Below, in pieces: positions 1 through 9,267 of a stretch of 64,000 nucleotides of DNA. Source of the stretch: Solirubrobacter soli DSM 22325 (GTDB lineage: Bacteria; Actinomycetota; Thermoleophilia; Solirubrobacterales; Solirubrobacteraceae). A program made the position numbers and the translations under genes. The notes below the pieces were generated by a model that worked only from the letters and a program-made list of their open reading frames with translations, did no database searches and was not told where the DNA came from. The stretch lies in contig NZ_KE384073.1 in the NCBI RefSeq assembly GCF_000423665.1, positions 200,144 to 264,143 of the forward strand, given 5' to 3'. The first letter of the stretch is position 1, and every line of letters begins with the position of its first letter.

Positions 1-782
1 CGACGACGGTCGAGACCAAGTCCGGCTACGGCCTCACCGTCCCTGATGAGCGCCGCAGCCTCGAGGTCGCGACCCCGCGCACCCGCGAGACCACGTTCCT
101 CGGCGCCCACGTGGTCCCTCCGGAACACGACGCGGACGCCTATGTCGATCTCGTCAAAGGCGAGATGCTCGACGCCTGCGCGCCTCATGCGCGCTGGATC
201 GATGTCTTCTGCGAGAGCGGCGCGTTCGACGGTGACCAGACCCGCGCGATCCTCGAGGCCGGGATCGCCAAAGGCCTGACGCCGCGCGTCCACGCCAACC
301 AGCTCGGCCACGGTCCTGGCGTCCAGATCGCGTGCGAGCTGAACGCCGCCTCCGCGGACCATGTCACCCATGTCACCGACGACGACGTCGACGCCCTCGC
401 GAGCTCCGGCACCATCGCCACCCTGCTCCCGGGCGCGGAGTTCTCGACCCGCGCCCGCTATCCCGACGCCCGGCGCCTGATCGACGCCGGCGTCACCGTC
501 GCGCTCGCCGCCGACTGCAACCCCGGCTCGAGCTATACGACGAACATCCCGTTCTGCATCGCGATCGCGGTGCGAGAGATGGGCATGACCACCGACGAAG
601 CGGTCTGGGCCGCAACCAAGGGCGGAGCATTAGCGCTCCGCCGCCACGATGTCGGTCATCTCGCGCCCGGCGCTCGGGCCGACGCGATCCTCCTTGACGC
701 TCCGAGCCATATCCATCTGGCTTACCGACCGGGTGTGCCGCTTGTGACCGCCGTGTTCGTCGGCGGTCGACGAGCGATCTAG
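1..782 (+). CDS. hutI: Imidazolonepropionase, C-terminal part (5' end outside window)
   Basis: Cytosolic amidohydrolase of histidine degradation that opens 4-imidazolone-5-propionate to N-formimino-L-glutamate. The frame is open from base 3 with no start in view, so about 260 residues are present of a family length near 400; the N-terminal HxH metal site lies upstream. Visible hallmarks in order are SGYGLTVPDE, FLGAHVVPPEH, a metal-ligand HAN, SADHVTHV, and ADCNPGSSYT with the catalytic/metal Asp. The C-terminal strand ends in VGGRRAI. The TAG stop lies in a CTAG that also supplies a stop to a tiny opposite-strand frame. The rest of the hut operon is probably upstream. Confidence 0.93.
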   Translation, partial: TTVETKSGYGLTVPDERRSLEVATPRTRETTFLGAHVVPPEHDADAYVDLVKGEMLDACAPHARWIDVFCESGAFDGDQTRAILEAGIAKGLTPRVHANQLGHGPGVQIACELNAASADHVTHVTDDDVDALASSGTIATLLPGAEFSTRARYPDARRLIDAGVTVALAADCNPGSSYTTNIPFCIAIAVREMGMTTDEAVWAATKGGALALRRHDVGHLAPGARADAILLDAPSHIHLAYRPGVPLVTAVFVGGRRAI

Positions 783-871
783 GTCCAGGTCGCCCGGGCC
801 TCGGCCAGCGTCGGCAGCAGCAGCGAAGCGGAGATGGCGGTGGAGAAAGCGAGAAGCTTGACCTTGTTCAT
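779..871 (-). CDS. Possible 30-residue signal-peptide-like ORF
   Basis: A 30-residue frame beginning MNKVKLLAF and ending LAEARATWT. It has a short basic N-region, a hydrophobic core and an AEA site, the shape of a Sec signal peptide with almost no mature protein. It starts with ATG but no convincing Shine-Dalgarno sequence precedes it. Its stop overlaps the hutI stop through CTAG, the geometry seen at several other convergent junctions here. It may be a micro-protein, the stump of a lost secreted protein, or chance. Confidence 0.25.
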   Translation of the reverse strand: MNKVKLLAFSTAISASLLLPTLAEARATWT

Positions 872-894
872 GGGACAAGCTTCGTCAGCACCGG

Positions 895-1803
895 TTACGT
901 GCCGGTAATGCGGCGACTAAGCAGGGCCTCCAGCAGCGCCGCGAGCGCCGGCCGCTGCGCCGCGCCGCGCCGCAGGAGCGCGCTGATGTGGCGAAGGGGC
1001 GGCTCCGGAACCGCCCGCGCGTAGGCCACGCCCGCATGCTCGACGCACGCGAGCTCCGGCACCAGCCCCACGCCGATCCCGGCGGCCACGAGGCCGAGGA
1101 TCAGCGTCGCGTCGTCGGCCCGGTGCGCGATGCGCGGGACGAAGCCCGCAGCGCGGCACGCCTGCTCGACCGCGCCGACGAACTGCGTGCCCGCGATCCC
1201 GCTGATCCAGGGAGCCCCGGCGAGGTCGGCGAGCGGGACGTGCCCGTCCGGGGCCGGGGAGGGACGCGCCGCGGCGGGCAGCGCCAGCAGCAGCGGCTCC
1301 GACAAGAGGACGCGCTGCTCCAGACCGCCGACGGGCGCTGCCGTCACGTCCTCGTAGCTCTCCGAGATCAGGAGGTCGAGCGCGCCGGAACGCAGGAGCG
1401 GGATGCCGTCCTCCGGCTCGTGCTCGCGCACCGAGCAGGTGAGCTCGGGGTGGCGCGCCGCGAGCTCGCCGACGGCCGGTGCGACGAGCCGCGCGCCGGC
1501 GCTCGGGAACGCGCCGATCACCAGCTCGCCGCGCACGGCGCCCTGCTCGGCGGCGAGCTCGGCCTCGGCCGCGTCGAGCTCCGCCAGCACTCGATCCGTG
1601 CGGGCGACGAGCCGATGTGCCGCGGGCGTGAGCCGGACGTTCCGCCCGTCGCGTTCGAGCAGCGCCATGCCCACCTCGCGCTCGAGCTGTGAGAGCGACT
1701 GCGAGACGGCCGAGGCGGAGTAGCCGACCGCGCGGCCGACCTCGGCGATCGTGCCGCGTCGTGCGAGCTCGCTCAGCAGCCGCAGTCGCCGGAGGTCGAG
1801 CAT
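895..1803 (-). CDS. LysR-family transcriptional regulator
   Basis: A 302-residue regulator of normal family length. The N-terminal winged helix-turn-helix starts MLDLRRLRLLSELARRGTI and contains VGYSASAVSQSLSQLE, the usual LysR recognition helix. A linker helix and a periplasmic-binding-fold effector domain follow (GELVIGAFPSAG onward). ATG start. It converges on hutI and is divergent from the membrane protein starting near 1841. With under 50 bp between the divergent starts, the two promoters must share the interval, so autoregulation or control of that neighbour is likely but unproven. The effector cannot be read from sequence. Confidence 0.9.
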   Translation of the reverse strand: MLDLRRLRLLSELARRGTIAEVGRAVGYSASAVSQSLSQLEREVGMALLERDGRNVRLTPAAHRLVARTDRVLAELDAAEAELAAEQGAVRGELVIGAFPSAGARLVAPAVGELAARHPELTCSVREHEPEDGIPLLRSGALDLLISESYEDVTAAPVGGLEQRVLLSEPLLLALPAAARPSPAPDGHVPLADLAGAPWISGIAGTQFVGAVEQACRAAGFVPRIAHRADDATLILGLVAAGIGVGLVPELACVEHAGVAYARAVPEPPLRHISALLRRGAAQRPALAALLEALLSRRITGT

Positions 1804-1840
1804 AAGCGCAGCTTACGCCGTGCGTTGCGAATCGGAGCTT

Positions 1841-2497
1841 GTGGTTGATGATCGCGCGGCTGACAATCGCGGCTTGACCGAGCAACGCTATGAACCACTC
1901 CCCGGGCTCGCCGAGCTCCCGTCCTGGCTCTGGCGCCGGACCGGCCCCGCCACCCGGGTCGTCGGCGGGCTCGCGCTCCTCGCGGCGATCGCCTTCACGG
2001 CAATCCTCGTGCCGGCGCTCCGCCACGACGCGCAGGCCCGCGCCGCGGCCGAGCGGCACGCCCGCGATCTCCATCACCGGCAGACGGTCCAGGCGCTGAT
2101 CCGCGAGCAACGCCCACGGTTCGGGAGCTCGGACGCGACCGCCCGGCCGGCGATGCTCCGCGACCTGGAGGCCGCGATCCTCGCCGACGCGCGCGGGCGG
2201 GGAGCCTCAGCGGTCCGCGTGGAGTGCGAGCGGTTCCCGAAGACGGTCGGCGATCCGCCGCCCGAGCGCGATCCGCGCGTGACCAGCGGCAGCTACTCGT
2301 GTCTCGCCGTCACCGGCGAGATCGACCGCAGCGCGGCCACGGTCGGCGGCGCGCTCGGCGACCCGTACCGCGCGAGCCTCGACTTCACCGACGGCCGCTT
2401 CGCCCTCTGCAAGGTCGCCGGACGTCCCGATCCGATCCCGGACCCCGAGGTGACCACACCCCGAGCGTGCGCGGGTGGGCGGTTGTCCGCACCCTGA
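1841..2497 (+). CDS. Single-pass membrane protein of unknown function
   Basis: About 218 residues from the proposed GTG at 1841; GTG 1820 and TTG 1874 are in-frame alternatives and none has a good ribosome site. A 39-residue cytoplasmic segment precedes one membrane span (roughly residues 40-60, GGLALLAAIAFTAILV). The exported part carries a basic coiled stretch (HDAQARAAAERHARDLHHR) and a small domain with three cysteines (VECERF, SYSCLAV, FALCKVAG). I do not recognise a family. It lies between the divergent LysR gene and the PKD-domain protein and may be coexpressed with the latter. Confidence 0.6.
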   Translation: MVDDRAADNRGLTEQRYEPLPGLAELPSWLWRRTGPATRVVGGLALLAAIAFTAILVPALRHDAQARAAAERHARDLHHRQTVQALIREQRPRFGSSDATARPAMLRDLEAAILADARGRGASAVRVECERFPKTVGDPPPERDPRVTSGSYSCLAVTGEIDRSAATVGGALGDPYRASLDFTDGRFALCKVAGRPDPIPDPEVTTPRACAGGRLSAP

Positions 2498-2557
2498 GCA
2501 CCCGGATCCGGGTGTCGCCCGATGACCCGGGGGCCGCCAGACCAGAGGGTTGGCGGC

Positions 2558-5443
2558 ATGAACCTGCTGAGACCAGCCCTGCTCTTCTGGGTGTGCGTGC
2601 TCGCCCTTCTGGGCGCCGCCACCGCCGGAGCACAGACCCCGCTCGACGCATCGTTCGAGTTCACGCCGGCCGAGCCGGCCGTCAACGAGCTCGTGACGCT
2701 GACCGACACGACGAAGAACCCCACCGGCGCGAAGCTCGAGTACGCGTGGGACCTCGACGCCGACGACGTCTTCGACGACGGCAACGCGATGGCGGTGACG
2801 ACCGCGTTCACGACGCCCGGCGAGCATCGCGTGACGCTCCGCGTCAGGCGCGTCGGAACCGTCGTGGTGACCGACTCCGTCACCCGGACGATCGTGGTGA
2901 AGGAAGGCGGCGCACCCACGCCCACGCCCACGCCCACCGCGACGCCGGCGCCGACGGTGATCCACGCCCCGAAGATCAAGCTCCCGCCCGTCGCGCGGAT
3001 CGACCAGCAGTGCGGCCCGCTGGGAACCACCCAGCTCTGCTTCGGCCCGATCGTCGGGCTCGACAAGCCGAAGACGTTCGACGCGACGCCCTCCTCCGAC
3101 GACGGCCAGATCGTCCGCTACGAGTGGGACGTCGACGGCAACGGGGTCTTCGAGTCCGACACCGGCGCGAGCCCGAAGCTCGCCGTGACGCTCAAGGACG
3201 AGAAGCCCGCGACGCTGCGGCTCCGGGTCACCGACGACGACGGCCTGACCGGCGAGACGACGATGCCGCTGACCAAGCTCGAGCCGGAGTGCCAGGACTG
3301 GATGCGCGAGGGCCGGATCGTCGCCACCGGGCCGTGCCTGCGCCGCTACACGCTCGACAACGGCGTCCAGTACCGCTCGGCGTTCCCGCTCACCGTCAAC
3401 GGCGTCACGATCGTCCCCCGCAACGGCAAGCGGGTGCTGCTCAACGTCCTCGGCTCGGGCCTGCTGCGGCGCTTGGAGATCATCGCCGGCGACGCCGTCG
3501 CGACGCTCCCCTTCCAGAACGGCACGGTCGAGCTGCAGAAGGGCGCGCTGCACTGGGTCGCGCGCAACGGCCGGCTCGAGAACGTCGCCTCGCTCGACGG
3601 CAAGCTGCTCAACGGCCTGCGCATCACCGGCGCGCCGGAGTACCTCGAGCTGCCCGCCAAGGGCACGAGCCGCACGAGCTTCTACGTGAAGCTGCCGGAC
3701 GCGTTCGGCGCGCCCACGTCCGAGAAGCCGATCGTGCTGACGCAGCGCTCGACGGAGACGAAGATCGCGGGCGCGGCGAGCGCCGACGACGCGTTCAGCT
3801 TCACCGTCCCGAACGCCTCGATCGGCCCGATCGGCCTCGACACGCTCCTCGTCAGCTACGACGGCGAGGGCCTGTGGGAGATCGAGGCCAACGTCCAGCT
3901 CCCGGTGCTCGACGCCTACGTCGACGCCAAGGCCGGCATCTACAAGGGCGACTTCAACTACGCGGGCGCTGAGGTCGGCTTCGGCTCGCCGGGAGCCGGA
4001 CCGTTCGGCCCCGTCTACCTGCAGCGGATCAAGTTCCGCGTCGAGGTCTCGCCCAAGAAGAGCGAGTGCGTGCCGCACCTGGGCGTCGAGAAGCAGGTGA
4101 TCGGCACGCTCGTCTTCGAGACCGACTACGGCGTCCCCACCTTCGCGCTGTGCGGCGAGGTCGGCCTGACCGGCGGCCCGCAGGTGCTCGGCGCGAGCCT
4201 GATCTCGCTCGACGCCGGGCTCGGCATCGCCACCTACGACGACCGCCCGTCGGTCTTCCGCGCCTTCGGCGACGTCAAGGTGGCGACGATCCCGTTCGCC
4301 GACGCGACGTTCGAGGCCCACACCGACGGCTTCCTGAAGGTCGCCGGCAACTTCCGCTACGGCTGGGACGGCTTCGCGTCGATCCGCGGCTATCTGGAGC
4401 TCGGCGTGCTCGGCAAGAAGTTCAACGCCGAGGGTGGTGTCAAGGGCTGCCTGGACTTCGTCGACTGGTGTCGCGGCGTGAAGGCGCTCGTGTCCTCCAA
4501 GGGCATCGCGGTGTGCATGGTCATCGACTACGGCATCGACGACTGGCGCCCCGGCTTCGGCTACAAGTGGGGCGACTCGCTGCCGACGCCGTACTTCTCC
4601 GGCTGCTCGCTCGGTCCGTACCGCGAGCACCTGAACCGGGCGCGCGCCGCCGCATTGGAGGAGCGGGTCGTGACGGTCCCCGAAGGGCTGCCGGGCACCG
4701 CGTTCGTCGCCACCGGCGCCGGCGCCCCGCCGAAGATCACGCTCGTCGGCCCCAAGGGTGAGCGGATCTCGACGCCCGACGACCTGATGCCGGTCGAGGC
4801 CAAGCCGTTCCTGCTGATGAAGAACCCGCAGGCGAACATCACCCAGGTCGCCGTGCTCAGGCCCAGCGCGGGCGACTGGAAGGTGATCGTCGAGGACGGC
4901 TCCGTCCCGGTCACCTCACTCAAGGTCGCCGACGCGATCGCCAAGCCGAAGATCGACGTGCGGATCGCGCGCGACGGCGCGCGGCGCACCCTCGCCTACG
5001 ACATCGCCAAGGACCCGTCGCAGACCGTCTCGTTCATCGAGCGCGGCCCGAGCACCTCCGGCACGATCGGCGGGGCAAAGCAGCTGTCCGGCGCGATCTC
5101 GTTCAACCCCGCCGGCGGCGCCGGCGAGAAGCGCGAGATCGTCGCGATCGTCGAGCAGGACGGCATGGTCACCGACCAGCTCGTCGTCGGCCACTACCGC
5201 GCGCCGAAGGTCTTCCGCCCGGGCCTCGTCCGGGGCGTGAAGACGAGCAAGCGCGGGTCCCGCCTGAACGTCTCGTGGCGCGCGGCGACGGGTGCCGAGC
5301 GCTACGTCGTCACGCTCACGCTCTCCGACGGCCGCCGGGTCGTCCGCCAGGTGACGAACCGCTCGCTCACCCTCCGCACCACCGCGCGCGCCAAGCGCGT
5401 GACGGTGCGCGCGATCACGGCCGACGGGATGCTCGGCCGCTGA
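2558..5443 (+). CDS. Large secreted protein with two PKD-like domains
   Basis: About 961 residues. ATG 2558 is chosen because it opens a clear signal peptide (MNLLRPALLFWVCVLALL, cleavage near TAGAQT). Two PKD-like beta-sandwiches follow (YAWDLDADDVFDDG, then YEWDVDGNGVFESD), separated by a Thr-Pro linker. A long unassigned central region contains several Cys that may form disulfides. A fibronectin-III-like domain closes the protein (RLNVSWRAATGAERYVVTL). PKD modules usually mediate surface or polysaccharide contact. Likely cell-surface or extracellular; no catalytic motif seen. Confidence 0.75.
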   Translation: MNLLRPALLFWVCVLALLGAATAGAQTPLDASFEFTPAEPAVNELVTLTDTTKNPTGAKLEYAWDLDADDVFDDGNAMAVTTAFTTPGEHRVTLRVRRVGTVVVTDSVTRTIVVKEGGAPTPTPTPTATPAPTVIHAPKIKLPPVARIDQQCGPLGTTQLCFGPIVGLDKPKTFDATPSSDDGQIVRYEWDVDGNGVFESDTGASPKLAVTLKDEKPATLRLRVTDDDGLTGETTMPLTKLEPECQDWMREGRIVATGPCLRRYTLDNGVQYRSAFPLTVNGVTIVPRNGKRVLLNVLGSGLLRRLEIIAGDAVATLPFQNGTVELQKGALHWVARNGRLENVASLDGKLLNGLRITGAPEYLELPAKGTSRTSFYVKLPDAFGAPTSEKPIVLTQRSTETKIAGAASADDAFSFTVPNASIGPIGLDTLLVSYDGEGLWEIEANVQLPVLDAYVDAKAGIYKGDFNYAGAEVGFGSPGAGPFGPVYLQRIKFRVEVSPKKSECVPHLGVEKQVIGTLVFETDYGVPTFALCGEVGLTGGPQVLGASLISLDAGLGIATYDDRPSVFRAFGDVKVATIPFADATFEAHTDGFLKVAGNFRYGWDGFASIRGYLELGVLGKKFNAEGGVKGCLDFVDWCRGVKALVSSKGIAVCMVIDYGIDDWRPGFGYKWGDSLPTPYFSGCSLGPYREHLNRARAAALEERVVTVPEGLPGTAFVATGAGAPPKITLVGPKGERISTPDDLMPVEAKPFLLMKNPQANITQVAVLRPSAGDWKVIVEDGSVPVTSLKVADAIAKPKIDVRIARDGARRTLAYDIAKDPSQTVSFIERGPSTSGTIGGAKQLSGAISFNPAGGAGEKREIVAIVEQDGMVTDQLVVGHYRAPKVFRPGLVRGVKTSKRGSRLNVSWRAATGAERYVVTLTLSDGRRVVRQVTNRSLTLRTTARAKRVTVRAITADGMLGR

Positions 5444-5498
5444 CCCAGTGCTCGCCGCCGCTCGACGGGGCGGCGGCGAGCTGGCATCCTGGCGCTCG

Positions 5499-6452
5499 AT
5501 GCGGGCAGTGGTGGGGCTGTTGACGGTGGCGGTGTGTCTGGCGGCGGCGTCGAGCGCTGAGGCGTTCCGGTTCCCCGTCACGTGGGCGTACGGGAACATC
5601 GCCGACGATCCGTTCAACGACCCGGCCAACGGCGCGCCGCTCCCGCCGACGCAGGTCTTCCCCCGCGGGCAGGTCAAGGACGCGGGGACGCCGGACGGGT
5701 TCGCGGTGCGGATGACGATGACCGCGCTCGGGACCGCCGGCCAGGAGCTCACGTCGTACTTCGTGCGCGACGGCGAGGCCCAGTACCGGCCGATCGACCG
5801 CCGCCTGGACACGAGCCCGAACGCGATCGCGGCGATCCGCTACGACCTGTGCAAATCAAACGGCGAGTGCGCCCCGAGCCACACGATCACGCGCCCCGCG
5901 GCGCCCGCGCAGCCGGGAGCGACGCCGACGCCGACACCGACGCCCACCCCGCAGCCCTCGCCGCTGGTCGATCAAGACGGCGACGGCTATCCGTCGACCA
6001 CCGACTGCTCGGACGTCAACAACACCGTCCATCCGGGGGCGCCGGAGATCCCCGGGAACGGGATCGACGACGACTGCAGCGGCGGGGATCAGCCCGGGAA
6101 GGTCGTCGCGACCGTGCGGAGCAAGTTCTTCGTGGCGACCAAGCACGCGAGTCCATCGGTCGTCTACCTGCGCGTGCAGGACGCGCCGCCCGGCGCACGC
6201 GTGGACGTGCTGTGCGGCGGGAAAGGCTGCCCGTTCAAACAGCGCATCAAGACGACCGACGCCAACGGCGAGGTGTCCTTGACCAAGCTGTTCAAGAAGC
6301 GGCTGCGGCCCGGGATCACGCTCGACGTGATGATCAGCATGCCGAACACGATCGCCAAGGTGTCCCGCTACCTGGTCCGGCGCGGCGACCTGCCGGCGCA
6401 GCGGAGCATGTGCCTGCCGCTCGGCGCGACCAAGCCGCAGAAACGCTGCTAG
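5499..6452 (+). CDS. Secreted protein with MopE-type metal motif and shared Cys C-terminal module
   Basis: About 317 residues. ATG 5499 opens a signal peptide (MRAVVGLLTVAVCLAAAS, cleavage near AEA). A domain of unknown fold is followed by a Thr-Pro linker, then the MopE-like acidic motif DQDGDGYPSTTDCSDV with HPGAPEIPGNGIDDDCSGGD, predicted to bind Ca or another metal. The last 115 residues form a beta-rich module with a CGGKGCPFK centre and a Cys near each end of the tail. The same module ends the proteins at 36841 and 61169. The stop TAG shares CTAG with the convergent regulator. Confidence 0.75.
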   Translation: MRAVVGLLTVAVCLAAASSAEAFRFPVTWAYGNIADDPFNDPANGAPLPPTQVFPRGQVKDAGTPDGFAVRMTMTALGTAGQELTSYFVRDGEAQYRPIDRRLDTSPNAIAAIRYDLCKSNGECAPSHTITRPAAPAQPGATPTPTPTPTPQPSPLVDQDGDGYPSTTDCSDVNNTVHPGAPEIPGNGIDDDCSGGDQPGKVVATVRSKFFVATKHASPSVVYLRVQDAPPGARVDVLCGGKGCPFKQRIKTTDANGEVSLTKLFKKRLRPGITLDVMISMPNTIAKVSRYLVRRGDLPAQRSMCLPLGATKPQKRC

Positions 6453-9253
6453 ACCGCGTCCGAGCCGCGCGCGAACGCCGCCGCGACCTCGGCCCGCGAG
6501 GCCACGCCGAGCTTCGAGAAGACGTTGCGCAGGTGGGTCTCGACGGTCTTGACGGAGAGGAAGAGCTCTTCGGCGATCGCCGGGTTCGTGCGGCCCGCGG
6601 CGACGAGGGCGACGACCTCGCGCTCGCGCGCCGAGAGGGCGGCGAGACCCGCCGTGGCGTCCGAGGCGGCGCCGCGGCGGCGCGCCTGGTCGACGCGGTG
6701 GCCGAGCTTGCGCAGCTCGCGTCGCGCCTCGTCACGGACCGCGTGCGCGCCGCCCGCGTCCAGAGCGAGCTCGGCGTCGCGCAGCTCGCGGATCGCGCCG
6801 GTGCGGTCGCCGCCGGCGGCCAGGGCGCGGCCGAGCATGACCTGCGCGCGGCGGCCCTCGAAGACGACGCCCGTGACGGCGGCCAACTCGCACGCCTCGC
6901 GCGCCACGGCCGCGGCGGCCTCGGCGTCGCCGCGGGCGAGCAGCAGCGCCGCCCGCGAGCGCTTGGCCAGCACCGCGCCGAGCGGCCGCACGACCTGGGC
7001 CTCCAGCCGCGCGACGTGGCCGGCCGTCTCGTCCAGCCGCCCGAGGCCGATCGTCGTGTCGGTGAGGATGTCCCAGCCGATGCAGCGCTCGGCGGGCACG
7101 ACCACCGGCAGCTCCTCGCCGCCGCACCAGCGCAGCGTGGTGGTGAGCGAGGCCCGGAAGTCCCCCTCGTCGGCCATGATCGTGGCCAGCGCCCAGCCCG
7201 GCTCGGACTCCCAGAGCACGTTGCGACCCGTCTCGTCGGCGAGCACGCGGCTCTCCTCCAGCGCCAGCCGCGCCGCTGCGCTGTCCCCGCTGTACCAGAG
7301 CGTCAGCCCGTACTCCCACAGCGCCCACGAGAGGTGGTGGTGGTTGCCTGACAGGCGCGCCGCGTCGACCGCGGAAGCGCCCGCCTCGCGCGCCTCGTCG
7401 ATCCGCCCCAGCATCTCCAGCGGGAAGACCGACGAGAGCACCAACGGCACGATCAGCCGGTCCTGGCCGGTCGCGCGGCACAGCTCGATCCCGTGCCGCC
7501 CGTGCTCCAGCGCGGCGTCGTAGTGGTCGAGGAACGTCTCCGCCCACGCGAGATACCAGAGCGCTTCGAGGCGTTCGACGAGCTCGCGGTCGTCCAGCAG
7601 GGCGATCTCCGCCAGCGCGGCGTCGCGCGCCCGCTCGGCCTGCTCCAACCGCCCGTCGGCCGCCCGCACCAGGCTCAGCAGCGCCGCGCCCGTCGCGCGC
7701 GTCAGCCGGTCCGCGTGCACGAGCGCCTGCTCCGCCCACGCCGCGCTCGCCTCCAGGTCGAGTCCGTACAGCGCGTCGAACGCCAGCTCCAGCAGCAGCG
7801 CCGGCGAGTCGCCGACCTCGTTCAACGCCGCCAGCAGCCGCCGCCGCGCGTCCTCATGGCGCCCGAGCCAGTGCTCGGTGGCCGCGCAGCCGGCGACCAG
7901 CCGCAGATGCTCGGGCGAGCCGCGGTCGGGCGCCAGCACCAGCGCCTCCAGCAGCGCCCGCCGGCTCTCCTCCAGCCGCCCCGCCGCGGCCTCCGCGCCG
8001 GCGAGGTCCTCCAGCAGCGCCCGCCTGCGCTCCGCGTTCGGCCCCGGCAACAGCCGCAGCGCCGCCCCGTACCAGTGCGCGGCGCTGGCGGGCGTCTGCG
8101 GGCGCACCGCGTCGCCCGCGGCGCGCAGCAGCGCGATCGCGCTCTCATCCCCGTGCGAGGCGGAGAACTGCACGTGGTGGGCGAGCTGCGCCGGCGCCGC
8201 ACCGCGCGCCTCCAGCGCGCTCGCCACCCGGGCGTGCGCGGCGAGCCGCCAGCCGCCGCCCGCGCTCTCGTACACCGCCCGGCGCACGAGCGGGTGCCGG
8301 AACGCGAACTCCCGCGGGACTCGCGTCTCGCGCACGAACCCCGCGGCCAGCAGCCCGTCGAGCAGCTCCAGAGCCTCACCCACGTCCAGCGAGGAAGCGG
8401 CCGCGGCCAGGTCCGGCTCGAACGGGTCGCCCGCGACCGCGGCGCCCTCCAGCAGCCGCCGCGCACTCGAATCGAGCGCCCGCAGCTCGCCCCGGATCGC
8501 CTCGGTCACGGTCGTCGGCAGCACGTCGCCGCCCGCGCGCACCAGTTGCTCGAGGTAGAACGGGTTGCCGCCGCTCTCGCGCAGGACCGCGTCGCGCTGG
8601 GCGGGCGGGACGTCGGGACCGATCAGCTCGAGCGCGTCGCTCGGGTCGAGCGGCCGCAGGTCCAACCGCACCACCGTCCCGTCGCGCTGCGCCCCGTTCA
8701 GCGCCTCCGCCAGCGGTGGCGGGATCTGCGCGCGGCGCATCGCGACCGCCACCAGCACCCGCGCGTCCGGCGCCCGCCGCAGCAGCGCGACGAGCAGCTC
8801 GAGCAGCGCCGGGTCGGCGTCGTGGACGTCGTCGAGCGTGAGCACGAGCGGCCGCGTCGCCGCCAGGCGGCCGATCAGCTCGATCACCGCGCGGTGCGCC
8901 CGGTAGCGCTCGGCGGCGAGCATCGGCGCCTGCGGCGCCTCGTGCTCCAGCGCCGGGAAGATCCGCGCGAGCTGGGAGTGCTCGAGCCCGCGCAGGCGCG
9001 TGTCGTCGAGCGTGCGCAGGTGCGCGTCGAGCGCGTCGACCAGCGCGCCGTACGGGAGCTCGCGCTCGAACTCCGCCGCCCGTCCCGACAACACGAGCAT
9101 CCCGCGCTCGCCCGCGTCCTCGCGCAGCGCTCGCAGGAGCCGCGACTTGCCGATCCCCGGCTCGCCCGCCACCGCGACCACCGCCGGGGCACCGTCCTGC
9201 AGCTCGCCCATCGCGGCGCGCAACCGGGCCAGCTCGCGTTCTCGCCCGATCAC
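6449..9253 (-). CDS. Large ATP-binding LuxR-family (LAL) regulator
   Basis: 934 residues starting at GTG 9253. The N-terminal AAA/NACHT-like ATPase has Walker A GEPGIGKS (residues 30-37) and a Walker B-like LVLTLDDVHDAD. A long helical repeat, probably TPR-like, fills the middle (alternating Ala/Leu/Glu-rich helices). The C-terminal LuxR helix-turn-helix is complete (LSAREREVVALVAAG ... SVKTVETHLRNVFSKLGV). LAL proteins bind DNA in an ATP- and ligand-controlled way. It starts only 14 bp from the divergent kinase-ATPase gene, which has a related ATPase plus repeat architecture, so the two probably share control or function. Confidence 0.9.
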   Translation of the reverse strand: MIGRERELARLRAAMGELQDGAPAVVAVAGEPGIGKSRLLRALREDAGERGMLVLSGRAAEFERELPYGALVDALDAHLRTLDDTRLRGLEHSQLARIFPALEHEAPQAPMLAAERYRAHRAVIELIGRLAATRPLVLTLDDVHDADPALLELLVALLRRAPDARVLVAVAMRRAQIPPPLAEALNGAQRDGTVVRLDLRPLDPSDALELIGPDVPPAQRDAVLRESGGNPFYLEQLVRAGGDVLPTTVTEAIRGELRALDSSARRLLEGAAVAGDPFEPDLAAAASSLDVGEALELLDGLLAAGFVRETRVPREFAFRHPLVRRAVYESAGGGWRLAAHARVASALEARGAAPAQLAHHVQFSASHGDESAIALLRAAGDAVRPQTPASAAHWYGAALRLLPGPNAERRRALLEDLAGAEAAAGRLEESRRALLEALVLAPDRGSPEHLRLVAGCAATEHWLGRHEDARRRLLAALNEVGDSPALLLELAFDALYGLDLEASAAWAEQALVHADRLTRATGAALLSLVRAADGRLEQAERARDAALAEIALLDDRELVERLEALWYLAWAETFLDHYDAALEHGRHGIELCRATGQDRLIVPLVLSSVFPLEMLGRIDEAREAGASAVDAARLSGNHHHLSWALWEYGLTLWYSGDSAAARLALEESRVLADETGRNVLWESEPGWALATIMADEGDFRASLTTTLRWCGGEELPVVVPAERCIGWDILTDTTIGLGRLDETAGHVARLEAQVVRPLGAVLAKRSRAALLLARGDAEAAAAVAREACELAAVTGVVFEGRRAQVMLGRALAAGGDRTGAIRELRDAELALDAGGAHAVRDEARRELRKLGHRVDQARRRGAASDATAGLAALSAREREVVALVAAGRTNPAIAEELFLSVKTVETHLRNVFSKLGVASRAEVAAAFARGSDAV

Positions 9254-9267
9254 CGCACGATCCTCTC

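Noticed and set aside
2207..4630. Minus-strand 807-residue frame opposite the PKD protein
   Set aside because: Same shadow pattern; the plus frame has a signal peptide and PKD motifs.
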